A DNA stretch of 64,000 nt from contig NZ_NGFP01000002.1 in the NCBI RefSeq assembly GCF_002149035.1, forward strand, positions 1 to 64,000, written 5' to 3'. The DNA is from Streptosporangium minutum. Lineage in GTDB: Bacteria > Actinomycetota > Actinomycetes > Streptosporangiales > Streptosporangiaceae. Shown here piece after piece: positions 37,394-46,384 of the stretch (positions are counted from its first letter, which is position 1; each line of letters begins with the position of its first letter). The notes beneath the pieces are model-generated. The model worked only from the letters and a program-made list of their open reading frames with translations, did no database searches and was not told the DNA's origin. The translations under genes were made by a program, and so were the position numbers.

Positions 37394-38344
37394 ATGCCCT
37401 TGAGCGCGAGCGACGTCGACCGGTTCGAGGACTCCAGGCCGCGGCTGGAGGCCATCGCCTACCGCCTCCTCGGTTCCGCCGGGGAGGCCGAGGACGCCGT
37501 GCAGGAGACGTTCCTGCGCTGGCAGGCCGCCGACGTCGACCGCATCGAGGTTCCCGAGGCCTGGCTGACGAAGGTCCTCACCAACCTGTGTCTCAACCAG
37601 CTCACCTCCGCGCGGGCGCGCCGCGAGACCTACGTGGGCCAATGGCTTCCCGAGCCGCTGCTCGCCGGGGACCCGATGCTCGGCCCGGCCGACACCGCCG
37701 AGCAGCGCGAATCGGTCTCGTACGCGGTCCTCACCCTCATGGAGCGCCTCTCCTCCAACGAGCGGGCGGTGTACGTGCTGCGGGAGGCCTTCGACTACCC
37801 GCACCGGGAGATCGCCGAGATCCTCGGCATCACCGAGGCCGCCAGCCAGCAGATCTTCCACCGCGCCAAGAAGCACATCGCGGCCGGCAAGGCCCGGGCC
37901 CGCACCGAGATCGACGAGGTCGCCGCCCGGCGGATCGTCGAGGAGTTCCTGGCGGCCGCCGCCAGCGGCCAGACCGAGCCGCTCGTGCGCCTGCTCACCG
38001 AGGACGCCATCTCGATCGGTGACGGCGGCGGGAAGGTCCCGGCCCGCGCCAAGGCGTTCGAGGGAGCCGTCGCGGTCGCGAAGTTCCTGCGGGGCCTGTT
38101 CAAACCCGGCGAGGCCAAGCGCGCCCTGGTCGGCGGCGCGCCCGAGGTCTACGTCTGGACCGCCAACGGCGGCCCCGCCGTCGTGGCCGTCGTGGACGGC
38201 CGGGTCGTCGGTGTCATGTGCCTGGAGGTCACCGCCGAGGGCATCGCCGCGTTGCGCAACCAGGTCAACCCCGACAAGCTCGAACGCGCGACCGCGCACT
38301 GGGCGGTCGCTGACCACGGGGAGCCCCTGTTCAACGCCTTCTGA
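37394..38344 (+). CDS. ECF41-family RNA polymerase sigma factor (SigJ-like)
   Basis: 316-residue ECF sigma factor with sigma-2 (RFEDSRPRLEAIAYRLLGSAGEAEDAVQETFLRW, split here at 20 in the family), sigma-4 (LSSNERAVYVLREAFDYPHREIAEIL) and a C-terminal SnoaL-like domain. All three ECF41 signatures are present: WLPEP in the linker, DGGGK in the extension and NPDKL near the end. In this group the SnoaL extension replaces an anti-sigma factor and tunes activity in cis. ECF41 genes usually sit beside one target oxidoreductase-type gene, which fits the FAD protein starting 91 bases downstream. Confidence 0.96.
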   Translation: MPLSASDVDRFEDSRPRLEAIAYRLLGSAGEAEDAVQETFLRWQAADVDRIEVPEAWLTKVLTNLCLNQLTSARARRETYVGQWLPEPLLAGDPMLGPADTAEQRESVSYAVLTLMERLSSNERAVYVLREAFDYPHREIAEILGITEAASQQIFHRAKKHIAAGKARARTEIDEVAARRIVEEFLAAAASGQTEPLVRLLTEDAISIGDGGGKVPARAKAFEGAVAVAKFLRGLFKPGEAKRALVGGAPEVYVWTANGGPAVVAVVDGRVVGVMCLEVTAEGIAALRNQVNPDKLERATAHWAVADHGEPLFNAF

Positions 38345-38435
38345 GCGCTGTGAGGTGCTTCACATCGCGTTCCTGTCAGGAAACGGCGGGCCGCCCGGTT
38401 CAAGTGGCGAACCCGCCCAGGACAGGAGCAAGGAA

Positions 38436-39632
38436 ATGCAGCACCGCATCATCGTCCTCGGAGCCGGATACACCGGAGCCATCGCCGCCGGCCGACTCGC
38501 CAAGCGGCTCCGCCGCGAGGACGTCGCCATCACCCTCGTCAACGCCGAGCCCGACTTCGTCGAACGCGTCCGCATGCACCAGCTGGCGGCCGGTCAGGAC
38601 CTCAGGCCCCGGCCGTTCAGCGAGATGTTCGCGGGCACCGGCGTCGAACTGAGGATCGCGAAGGTCACCGGCATCGACGTCGACCGCAAGACCGTCGCGG
38701 TGATCGACGCGAACGGTGCCGAAGAGCTCGCCTACGACATACTCGTCTACGCCCTCGGCAGCGGCTGGAACGCCCAAGGCGTCCCCGGGACCGCCGAGCA
38801 CGCCTACGAGATCGCCGGCCGCCCCGGAGCACTCCGGCTGCGCGAGCGTCTGGCCCGCCTCGACGCCGGGCAGAGCGTGGTCGTCGTCGGCGGCGGGCTC
38901 ACCGGCCTGGAGGCCGCGACCGAGATCGCCGAGGCCCGCCCGGACCTCGACGTCGCCCTCGCCGCCCGCGGCGGCCTCGGCGACTGGCTCTCGCCCAAGG
39001 GCCGCGAGCACCTGCGGAAGGTCTTCGGCAAGCTCAGGATCACCGTGCACGAGCACACCGCCGTCACCGGCGTCGAAGCCGACCGCGTCGCCACCGCCGA
39101 CGGCAGGGCCATCCCGGCCGCGGTCACCGTGTGGACCACCGGCTTCGCGGTTCACCCGACCGCGAACGCGACCGCCCTGGAGGTCACCGGAACCGGCCAG
39201 ATCGTGGTCGACGGGACCATGCGCTCGGTCTCGCACCCGGACGTGTACGCCGTCGGCGACGCGGCCATGGTGATGGGCCCCGGGGACAAGCCGCTGCGGA
39301 TGTCGTGCGCCTCGGGAACTCCGGCCGCGTGGCAGGCCGCCGACGCGATCGCGGCGCGCCTGACCGGCGGGAGGGTCCCGAACACGCCGATCCGCTATTT
39401 CAACCAGTGCATCTCACTGGGCCGCAAGGAGGGGTTGATCCAGTACGTCACCGCCGACGACCGCGCCGTGCGGGCGGTCCTGACCGGACGGCTCGCCGCC
39501 GTCTACAAGGAGCTGATCTGCAAGGGCGCCGCCTGGGGCGTCGCCAACCCGACGCTCGGGCTGCCGACCCGGCGCCGCCGCGTCGCGCGGGATCGGGCCG
39601 CGGCGGGTTCGGCCGTCAAGGCGCCGGCGTAG
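38436..39632 (+). CDS. FAD-dependent NAD(P)H oxidoreductase (NDH-2-like)
   Basis: 398-residue flavoprotein of the pyridine-nucleotide-disulfide / NDH-2 type. The N-terminal FAD fold is IIVLGAGYTGAIAAGRLA, a second Rossmann motif SVVVVGGGLTGLEAATEIA binds NAD(P)H, and the distal FAD contact is HPDVYAVGDAAMVMG. There is no clear membrane segment apart from an amphipathic end. It probably reduces a quinone or small acceptor. The neighbouring ECF41 sigma factor very likely controls it; I saw no unambiguous ECF41 promoter in the short gap. ATG at 38436 after AAGGA. Confidence 0.92.
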   Translation: MQHRIIVLGAGYTGAIAAGRLAKRLRREDVAITLVNAEPDFVERVRMHQLAAGQDLRPRPFSEMFAGTGVELRIAKVTGIDVDRKTVAVIDANGAEELAYDILVYALGSGWNAQGVPGTAEHAYEIAGRPGALRLRERLARLDAGQSVVVVGGGLTGLEAATEIAEARPDLDVALAARGGLGDWLSPKGREHLRKVFGKLRITVHEHTAVTGVEADRVATADGRAIPAAVTVWTTGFAVHPTANATALEVTGTGQIVVDGTMRSVSHPDVYAVGDAAMVMGPGDKPLRMSCASGTPAAWQAADAIAARLTGGRVPNTPIRYFNQCISLGRKEGLIQYVTADDRAVRAVLTGRLAAVYKELICKGAAWGVANPTLGLPTRRRRVARDRAAAGSAVKAPA

Positions 39633-39645
39633 AGCACGGAGCGGA

Positions 39646-39674
39646 GCGGGCGCCCTCGACGCGAGGGCGCCCGC
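39646..39674. terminator. Bidirectional terminator between convergent genes
   Basis: GCGGGCGCCCTCG (39646-39658) and CGAGGGCGCCCGC (39662-39674) form a perfect 13-base-pair stem with a 3-base loop. It lies between the FAD oxidoreductase stop and the stop of the convergent ABC operon. Confidence 0.85.
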
Positions 39675-39771
39675 CTCGCTGCCGGTCCACGCGGTGACGA
39701 TTCGTGTCACCACCGGATCGAGTCCGTCGGCGGGGACCTCCGCTCACTGCGTGCCCTGATGGCGGATCCCT

Positions 39772-41514
39772 TCACCAGGCCCGTTCGGATCCGGCGAGCT
39801 GGGCGGCCATCAGGGTGGTGTAGGCGCCAGGCCGCTCGACCAGCTCCTGGTGGGTGCCCGCCTCGGCGACGCGTCCGCCTTCCAGGACCACGATCCGGTC
39901 GGCGGTGAGGATGGTCGACAGCCGGTGGGCGATGACCAGGGTGGTGCGGTTACGGCGCACGCCGGCCATGGCCGCGGAGACCTCTTGCTCGCTCTCGGTG
40001 TCGAGGTTCGAGACGGCCTCGTCCATGATGAGGATCGGCGCGTCCTTGAGGATGGCGCGCGCGATGGCGATGCGCTGGCGCTGGCCACCCGACAGGCGGG
40101 CGCCCAGCTCGCCGGGCAGGGTGTCGTAGCCGTCCGGGAGGCCGGTGATGAACTCGTCGGCCTGGGCGGCCCGGGTCGCGGCGATGACCTCCTCGCGGCT
40201 CGCCTCGGGCCTGCCCAGGCGGATGTTGTCGATCAGCGGGATGTTGAAGAGGTAGACGTCCTGCGGGACCAGGGTGATGAGCCCGCGGAGGTCGTCCTGG
40301 GGGAAGTCGCGGATGTCGTGGCCGCCGATGGTGATCGATCCCGCGTCCACGTCCCATAGCCGCATGAGCAGGCTGGCGCAGGTGGACTTGCCCGCGCCGG
40401 AGTGGCCGACCAGAGCCACGGTCTCGCCGGGGGCGATGTCGAAGGAGACGTCGCTGATCGCGTCGGGCAGGGCCGTGCCGTACCGGAAACGCACGCCGGA
40501 GAAGGCGACGTGTGGCGAGATGGGGCCGGGCGGTGGTTCGGTGACGTGGTCGGTGACGGGGGCGGGGGTGTTGAGGATCGTCATGATGCGGTCGCCGGCG
40601 GCGATGACGAGGTTGAGGTCGCGGGCGACATCGGTGACGGCGATGACGGGTGCGAAGGTGGTCGCGGCCAGCACGACGGCGACGGGGTACAGCACGGCGT
40701 CGAGGCCGCCGTCAGTGACGAGCAGGGCCGCGGTGAGCAGTACGGCGAGCAGGCCGAAGGTGGTGAGCGCGTTGGTGACGGAGTGCTCCAGGCCGGAACG
40801 GCGGCCGTGGGCGAGCTTGGCGGCCAGGAGCCGGTCGTCCTGTTCGGCGAGGCGCTCGAGTTGCCGGTCGCCGGCACCCGAGGTGATCAGCTCGCGCAGG
40901 CCCTGGAGGGTGTCGACGGCTTCGGCGTTGAGCTCGCCGACGCGGGCGCGCAGCTCGGCGCCGTGGGCTTCGGCGCGGCGGCGCAGCCAGGCGGGCACCA
41001 GGGCCAGCAGGACGAGCGCGGGCGCCAGGGCCAGGGCCAGGGCGGGGTGGAAGACGCCGAGCGAGGTGAGCGCCGCGACCGGGACGGTGGCCGCGCTGAC
41101 CAACGGGCTGAGCGTGTGGGCGAACCACAGCTCCAGCTGCTCGACGTCGGAGACGGCGGCGGCGCCGAGGTCGCCGGAGCGGCGTTCGAGCAGGTAGCCG
41201 GGGGCAAGGCGGTCGAAAGCGCTGTAGACCCTTCCACGTACGTCGGCCAGGACGCGGAAGGCGGCCATGTGGGCGAGGTAGGACTCCAGCCAGGGCGTGA
41301 CGGCGAGCAGCGGCAGTAGCAGGCCGAGCACGATCAGGCCGCCGCGCAGGTCGTCGGGCGAGGCGCCGGTGACGGCCCGGCTGACCACCCAGGCGCCGAC
41401 GCCCGCTGAGGCGAGGACGACCACGTGGTGGGCGATGCCGCTGAGGATCGCCGTGATCAGCAACCAGCGGTGGGGGCCGAGCAGTCGGGCCAGCGGCAGC
41501 AGACGGGCGATCAT
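39772..41514 (-). CDS. ABC half-transporter (IrtB/YbtQ-like), last gene of uptake operon
   Basis: 580-residue half-transporter: a six-helix membrane domain (about 1-310) fused to an ATPase with intact Walker A (GHSGAGKST), signature [15 protein letters not shown], Walker B (ILIMDEAV) and switch His (VIAHR). It overlaps the preceding half-transporter by ATGA and so probably pairs with it. Exporter-fold pairs of this kind import metallophores in IrtAB and YbtPQ. Being at the end of an operon with a FecBCD-type importer fits such a role, but export is not excluded. Unlike the cch halves, both partners here have complete ATP sites. Confidence 0.88.
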   Translation of the reverse strand: MIARLLPLARLLGPHRWLLITAILSGIAHHVVVLASAGVGAWVVSRAVTGASPDDLRGGLIVLGLLLPLLAVTPWLESYLAHMAAFRVLADVRGRVYSAFDRLAPGYLLERRSGDLGAAAVSDVEQLELWFAHTLSPLVSAATVPVAALTSLGVFHPALALALAPALVLLALVPAWLRRRAEAHGAELRARVGELNAEAVDTLQGLRELITSGAGDRQLERLAEQDDRLLAAKLAHGRRSGLEHSVTNALTTFGLLAVLLTAALLVTDGGLDAVLYPVAVVLAATTFAPVIAVTDVARDLNLVIAAGDRIMTILNTPAPVTDHVTEPPPGPISPHVAFSGVRFRYGTALPDAISDVSFDIAPGETVALVGHSGAGKSTCASLLMRLWDVDAGSITIGGHDIRDFPQDDLRGLITLVPQDVYLFNIPLIDNIRLGRPEASREEVIAATRAAQADEFITGLPDGYDTLPGELGARLSGGQRQRIAIARAILKDAPILIMDEAVSNLDTESEQEVSAAMAGVRRNRTTLVIAHRLSTILTADRIVVLEGGRVAEAGTHQELVERPGAYTTLMAAQLAGSERAW

Positions 41515-43217
41515 CGGGCGGCTCCTTCCTGGGCGGCGACCAGGCGGGCGTAGGCGCCTCGCCGGCTGAGCAGGCTGGTGTGGTCGCCCTCTTCGACGAT
41601 CTGGCCGTCGGCCATGACGATGACGTGGTCGGCGTCGCGGACCGTGGACAGGCGGTGGGCGATCATGAGGGTGGTCCGGCCGCCGGTCAGCGCGTCGAGC
41701 GCCTGCTGGATGCCGGATTCGTTGGCTGCGTCCACGCTGGAGGTGGCCTCGTCCAGCACGAGGATCGGGGCGTCCTTGAGCAGGGCTCGGGCGATGGCGA
41801 TGCGTTGTCGTTCGCCGCCCGACAACCTCAACCCGCGTTCGCCGACGATCGTGGCGAGGCCCTGGGGCAGATCATGGACGAAGTCCGCGCGGGCAGCCCG
41901 GATGGCGGCGTCGATCTCGGCCTCGGTCGCGTCGGGCTTGGCCAGGGTGAGGTTGTGCCGGACGGTCCCGTGGAAGAGGTAGGTGTCCTGGGAGACCACG
42001 GCGATGAGTGAGCGCAGCACGTCGAGTGGGAGGTCGCAGATGTCGGTGCCGTCGATGCTGATCCGGCCGTCGGTTGTGTCGAAGAAGCGCAGGAGCAGGG
42101 CGGAAACGGTGGTCTTGCCCGCGCCCGAGCGGCCGACCAGGGCGACGCGCTCGCCGGGGGCGATGTCCAGCGTGAAGTGGTGGAGGGCGGGCTTGTCCCG
42201 ATCCCGGTAGGAGAAGGTCACATCGTGGAACGACACTCCGGAGCCCGTCACGACCTGGGCGCCCTCCGACCGCGCCGGGGCATCCAGGACCTCGAAGATC
42301 GCGGTCAGTGAGGGGACGGCGTTGTAGCTGGAGTGGTAGGCGGACTCCAGCTCGCGTAGCGGCCGGAAGCACTCGGCGGTCAGCATGAGGATGAGCAGCA
42401 GCTCGGTCACGGTGAGCTCGCCCGCGGCCAGCCGCATCGCGCCCACACCCAACGCCACCGCCGTGCCCAGCCCGATGACGAAGGCCACTCCGCCCAGGTA
42501 GAGCACGACGACGGCCATCAGCCGGATCGAGTCGCGGCAGAAGGCTTCCGCCAGCTTGGCGAGCTCGGCACCCCGGCGCCCGCTGGCGTTGAAGGCTTTC
42601 AAAGTGGCCATGCCCTGCAGGGCGTCCAGGTTCTCCGCGTACAAGCCCTTGTAGCCGCGGAGCCAGGCGGCGTTGCGCCCCCTGAGCACCCGCTTCGAGA
42701 CCAGGGGCAGCACCGGCATCAGCACCGCGCACAGCAGGACGACCACCCCGATGATCGGGTCGAGCAGGAACAGGAACGCGGTCACCCCGACGGAACCGAC
42801 CAGGGCGGCCACCATCTGCGGCAGGAACCTGCCGACGTAGGCGTCCACGGTCTCGACTCCGTCGACCAGCGAGGTCTGGGTGGACCCGGTCCGTCCCTGC
42901 TGCGCCCAAGAGGGCCCGAGCAGCAGCAGCTTGGCCGTCAGCCGCCGCCGCAGCTCCTTCTTGATGCCGCCCGACGCGCGCAGGGCGACGCTCTCCCGTA
43001 CGGCAAGCGCCAGGCTGCGCACGAGCTGCAGGACGGCGATTCCCGCGATGGGCCAGATGATGGCGGCCACCGGCCGGCCGGAGAAGATCCGGGCGAGCGA
43101 CTGAGCGATCAGCACGCCCTGGCCGACATAGGTCGCGGTGATGGCCAGCAGCAGGCCGACCAGCCCGGCCAGGCGCCGGCGGACGGGCGGTGACAGGCTC
43201 AGCAGCCGGGTGATCAC
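41511..43217 (-). CDS. ABC half-transporter (IrtA/YbtP-like)
   Basis: 568-residue half-transporter, membrane domain first (about 1-320), then an ATPase with Walker A (GRSGAGKTT), signature LSGGERQRIAIARAL, Walker B (ILVLDEATSSVD) and switch His (MIAHR). The GTG start overlaps the ATPase stop upstream (GTGA) and the stop overlaps the next half-transporter's ATG. It lacks the siderophore-interacting reductase domain that mycobacterial IrtA carries. It is the probable partner of the protein at 39772-41514. Confidence 0.88.
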   Translation of the reverse strand: MITRLLSLSPPVRRRLAGLVGLLLAITATYVGQGVLIAQSLARIFSGRPVAAIIWPIAGIAVLQLVRSLALAVRESVALRASGGIKKELRRRLTAKLLLLGPSWAQQGRTGSTQTSLVDGVETVDAYVGRFLPQMVAALVGSVGVTAFLFLLDPIIGVVVLLCAVLMPVLPLVSKRVLRGRNAAWLRGYKGLYAENLDALQGMATLKAFNASGRRGAELAKLAEAFCRDSIRLMAVVVLYLGGVAFVIGLGTAVALGVGAMRLAAGELTVTELLLILMLTAECFRPLRELESAYHSSYNAVPSLTAIFEVLDAPARSEGAQVVTGSGVSFHDVTFSYRDRDKPALHHFTLDIAPGERVALVGRSGAGKTTVSALLLRFFDTTDGRISIDGTDICDLPLDVLRSLIAVVSQDTYLFHGTVRHNLTLAKPDATEAEIDAAIRAARADFVHDLPQGLATIVGERGLRLSGGERQRIAIARALLKDAPILVLDEATSSVDAANESGIQQALDALTGGRTTLMIAHRLSTVRDADHVIVMADGQIVEEGDHTSLLSRRGAYARLVAAQEGAAR

Positions 43218-43966
43218 TGGTCCTCCTTGAGCTCGAAGACGAGCTGGGCGCGCTGTACGGCACGCACGCCGTACACCTGGGAGATCCGTTCGGGGGTCAG
43301 CACCTCGGCCGGAGATCCGCCGGCGACGATGCGACCGCCGTCCATGAGGTAGAGGCGATCGCAGTACTCGGCGGCCTGGTTGAGGTCGTGCAACGCGGCC
43401 AGCGTGCTGATGCCCAGCCCACGTACCAGCCGGAGGATCTCCAGCTGGTGGCGGATGTCGAGGTGGTTGGTGGGCTCGTCCAGCAGGAGCAGGCGGCTCT
43501 GCTGGGCCAGGGCGCGGGCGATGAGCACGCGCTGCTTCTCGCCGCCCGAGAGCGTGGTGAAGCCGCGCTCGCGCAGATGTCCCGCCGCCACCCGTTCGAG
43601 GGCCTGGGCGCAGATGAGCTCGTCGGCCGTGGTGGTGCGGTCGAGTGGCTTCTTGTGCGGGGTGCGGCCCATGGCCACTACTTCGGCCACGGTGAAGTCG
43701 AGCTCCGCCGGGGTTTCTTGGGCGACGACCGCCGTGCGCCTGGCGGATTCGCGTGGCGTGAGCCGTACCAGGTCGTCGCCTTCGACGGTGATGAGGCCGG
43801 CGGACGGGCGGAGGGCGCGGTAGGCACTGCGCAGCAGCGTCGACTTGCCGCAGCCGTTGGGGCCGAGCAGGCCGACGAACTCGCCTGCGCCGATCTCCAA
43901 ATCGGCTCCGTGGACGATCGGCCGGCCGTCGATCCGGAGGGAGACGCCGTGGAGTGTGAGGGTCAT
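43214..43966 (-). CDS. Metallophore ABC transporter ATPase (FecE family)
   Basis: 250-residue ATPase with Walker A (GPNGCGKST), Q-loop, signature LSGGEKQRVLIARAL, Walker B (LLLLDEPTNHLD) and switch His (ALHDLNQA), ending QVYGVRAVQ. It energises the FecCD-type permease translated just before it. I take the ATG at 43966, which overlaps the permease stop (ATGA), over a start 21 bases upstream. It is the only intact FecE-type ATPase in the window and could in principle also serve the ATPase-less coelichelin-type permeases 27 kb away; that is inference. Confidence 0.94.
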   Translation of the reverse strand: MTLTLHGVSLRIDGRPIVHGADLEIGAGEFVGLLGPNGCGKSTLLRSAYRALRPSAGLITVEGDDLVRLTPRESARRTAVVAQETPAELDFTVAEVVAMGRTPHKKPLDRTTTADELICAQALERVAAGHLRERGFTTLSGGEKQRVLIARALAQQSRLLLLDEPTNHLDIRHQLEILRLVRGLGISTLAALHDLNQAAEYCDRLYLMDGGRIVAGGSPAEVLTPERISQVYGVRAVQRAQLVFELKEDQ

Positions 43967-45021
43967 CCGCGCCTCCGCAGCAGCCACAGGAAGAACGGGA
44001 CGCCGAAGACGGCGGTGACGATGCTCAGGGCCAGCTCCTGCGGGGCGGCGATGGTGCGCGCCGCCACGTCGACGAGTTGCAGGAACACCGCGCCCAGCAG
44101 GGCTGAGACCGGCAGCACCCGGCGGTGGTCGGCGCCGACGAGCATTCGCGCCGTGTGCGGGACGATCAGGCCGACGAAGGCGATGGCGCCACTCGTGGCC
44201 ACCAGGACACCGACCAGCAGCGAGGTCAACAGGAACAGCCGCACCCGCAGGGCGGTCACGTTGATACCGAGGGAGATCGCACTCTCCTCACCGGAACTCA
44301 AGGCGTTGAGCGGCCGGTGCTGGAAGAGCAGGTAGGCGACCCCGGCGAGCAGGACGACGGTGGGGATCGGCAGCATCTCCCAGCGGGCACCGCCGAGGCT
44401 GCCCATCAGCCAGAACAGCACCTGCTGCGCGGCCCTGCCGCTCTGCGCCTGCTGCAGGACGTAGCTGTAGACGGCCTGGAACAGGTAGGCCAGGGCGACT
44501 CCCGCCAGTACCAGGCGTGCCGGGGTGATCCGGCCCGAGCGCTGGGCCAGGACGTACACCAGCACCAAGGCGAGCAGCGCGCCGAGGAAGGCGGCCACCG
44601 ACAGGGAGAGCCCGCCGAGCACCGATGAGCCGAGGATGAAGACCAGCACCGCGCCCAGCGACGCGCCGGAGGAGACGCCGAGCAGGAACGGGTCGGCCAG
44701 CGGGTTGCGGACCAACGCCTGCAGCACCGCGCCGACCACCGCCAGACCGGCCCCGACCAGGAGCGCCAGCAGGGCTCTGGGCAGGCGGAAGTCCCAGACG
44801 ATCTGGGCTTGCGCGGGCGTCCAGGTAGGGGCGGCAGAGCCGGGCACGAGGCGGTCGGCGACGATGCCCCAGACCTGAGCCGGGCCGACCTGGACCGCGC
44901 CGATGGTCACCGCGAACAGTGTCGATGCGACGGTGGCGAGGACGAGCACGGCGATGACCGGCCACAGCCGATCGGACACGCGTGCCGCATACCCCCGTCG
45001 CAGCGCCTTCGCCTGACTCAT
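43963..45021 (-). CDS. Metallophore ABC transporter permease (FecCD family)
   Basis: 352-residue FecCD permease with about ten hydrophobic helices and the family phrases RLPRALLALLVGAGLAVVGAVLQALVR (read in two parts), NPLADPFLLGVSSGASLGA, and SGAIAFVGLIVPH. As a single permease it should work as a homodimer. The ATG at 45021 shares one base with the stop of the binding-protein gene, and the much longer frame upstream is only antisense shadow. Position two of the five-gene operon. Confidence 0.93.
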   Translation of the reverse strand: MSQAKALRRGYAARVSDRLWPVIAVLVLATVASTLFAVTIGAVQVGPAQVWGIVADRLVPGSAAPTWTPAQAQIVWDFRLPRALLALLVGAGLAVVGAVLQALVRNPLADPFLLGVSSGASLGAVLVFILGSSVLGGLSLSVAAFLGALLALVLVYVLAQRSGRITPARLVLAGVALAYLFQAVYSYVLQQAQSGRAAQQVLFWLMGSLGGARWEMLPIPTVVLLAGVAYLLFQHRPLNALSSGEESAISLGINVTALRVRLFLLTSLLVGVLVATSGAIAFVGLIVPHTARMLVGADHRRVLPVSALLGAVFLQLVDVAARTIAAPQELALSIVTAVFGVPFFLWLLRRRG

Positions 45022-46034
45022 CAGGCGAAGGCTTCGGGGTGGAGGAACGCGGCGATCTCCACGACGGCCAGGATGTTGCGGTAGCCGGGGTGCTGGGCGG
45101 CGGCGGGAAGGGCCAGGTAGCGCTTGTCCTTCGCGGCGGCGCTGTTCTTGGCGATGGAGAGGGCGTCCTCTGCCTTGGCGGGTGCCGTGGGCATCTGCTT
45201 GCCCATCAGCGTGGCGTATTCGGTGACGAGCAGCGCCTGGGGATCGGTGGCGGCGATCTTCTCGGCGTTCACCTCGGTGTAGTCGGCCTTGACGTCGGCG
45301 AGGACGTTCTCGCCGCCTGCCAGGGCCACCATCTGGTTGGTCAGCCCGGCTCCGCCGTACGCGTTGACCGGCCCTCTGCCGCCGTCGGTGGCCAGGACCC
45401 TGACCTTGGGACGGCCGGCGACCCGCTTGGCGGCGTCGTCCAGGGTGCCGCGCAGCTCGGTGATCAGCTTGTCGGCGCGGTCGGGGACGCCGAAGATCGC
45501 TCCGAGCTTGCGCAGATCGGTGAAGGTCTGGTCGATCTTGAATTCGAGCTGCTTCTCCGGGCTGCACCAGCCGCCCAGCAGATAGACGGGCGCTCCCGCC
45601 GTTCCCAGTTCCTCAACGGTGGCGTAACCGCCGGCGGCGTCGAAGCTGGCCGAGGAGTTGTCGAGCACGAAGTCGGCGCCCTGGGTGAGCATGACCTCCT
45701 TCTGCGGCAGCATGATCGTCGGTGAGATCTCCGGGATCTTGTCGTAGCGCTCTTTCTGGCCGGGCAGGAAGGCGCTCTCGGAGAAGTCGGTACGGCCGGC
45801 GATCCGGTCCTGCAGGCCGAGCGCGAGCAGGGTCTCCAGGGCGGGCTGATAGCCGGTGACCACCTTGGCGGGAGGCTTGTCGAAGGTCAGCTTCCGGCCG
45901 CAGTTCTCGACGGTGACGGGGAAGCCCGCCTGCTGCGCGGCGGACGGCCGGGTGGTGGCTGCCTGGGGGGTCACGGGCTGGGCGCCGCAGCCCGCCAGGG
46001 CAAGCGCGGACAACAACAGGGCGAACAGCCTCAT
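45021..46034 (-). CDS. Metallophore-binding lipoprotein (FecB/BtuF-like)
   Basis: 337-residue binding lipoprotein, first gene of the uptake operon. The signal peptide MRLFALLLSALALAGCG ends in the lipobox LAGC. The mature part has the class III binding-protein pattern: VENCGRKLTFDKPPAKVVTGYQ, PALETLLALGLQDRIAG, ADFVLDNSSASF, and ALLVTEYATLMG near the end. Ligand is unknown. A Fur/Zur-type 7-1-7 palindrome 33 bases upstream suggests zinc-responsive control rather than the iron boxes used by the coelichelin-like locus, so a zincophore is the leading guess. Confidence 0.9.
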   Translation of the reverse strand: MRLFALLLSALALAGCGAQPVTPQAATTRPSAAQQAGFPVTVENCGRKLTFDKPPAKVVTGYQPALETLLALGLQDRIAGRTDFSESAFLPGQKERYDKIPEISPTIMLPQKEVMLTQGADFVLDNSSASFDAAGGYATVEELGTAGAPVYLLGGWCSPEKQLEFKIDQTFTDLRKLGAIFGVPDRADKLITELRGTLDDAAKRVAGRPKVRVLATDGGRGPVNAYGGAGLTNQMVALAGGENVLADVKADYTEVNAEKIAATDPQALLVTEYATLMGKQMPTAPAKAEDALSIAKNSAAAKDKRYLALPAAAQHPGYRNILAVVEIAAFLHPEAFA

Positions 46035-46066
46035 GGGTGCCTGGCTCCTTGCAAAGTCATATCAGG

Positions 46067-46081
46067 TGCAAATCATTCGCA
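46067..46081 (-). promoter_or_regulatory. Zur/Fur-like 7-1-7 palindrome upstream of the uptake operon
   Basis: TGCAAAT-C-ATTCGCA has 7-base arms matching at six positions. It fits the actinobacterial Zur core TGAAAATCATTTTCA at 12 of 15 bases by eye and is unlike the IdeR iron box. It lies in an AT-rich patch (46040-46165) 33 bases upstream of the operon. A second inverted repeat, GTTGCA and TGCAAC, occurs at 46144-46162. Confidence 0.6.
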
Positions 46082-46169
46082 AATTAGGCCAGAGGGGATG
46101 CGGAGGTCAAGACTGTCTCCGTTCTTGTTGCAGAATTATTGCTGTTGCATATAAGTTGCAACTATCGCG

Positions 46170-46378
46170 CATGGCGCGGAACAGGTCCGCGCCCGGGCGG
46201 TGCTCACGCTGGTCTTCACCCGGCTGACCCTCGCCTACGTCGTGCGGGCCCGCAGGTGGGCCTTCGGACGAGGCCGGCGGCGCGGCCGCACGGTCCTGGT
46301 CGCGGTCGCCGCCACCGCGCTGCTCCGGACGCTCGTCACCCTCGTGCCGTCACTCGGCGCCACGCCCTCCTGGCAAGC
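46170..46378 (+). pseudogene. C-terminal remnant of a cation-transporting P-type ATPase
   Basis: The frame GAEQVRARAVLTLVFTRLTL, AYVVRARRWAFGRG, then RTVLVAVAATALLRTLVTLVP follows the last two membrane helices of calcium-type P-ATPases (an arginine-rich loop between helices 9 and 10). There is no start codon context and nothing of the phosphorylation or nucleotide domains. Frame runs on without a natural end into the hairpin at 46385. Confidence 0.55.
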
Positions 46379-46384
46379 GGAAAA

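Noticed and set aside
38345-38435. Possible ECF41 promoter (TGTGAGGTGCTTCACA palindrome and TGTCAGG) before the FAD oxidoreductase
   Set aside because: Neither the -35 TGTCACA nor a CGTC -10 at the right spacing could be matched convincingly.
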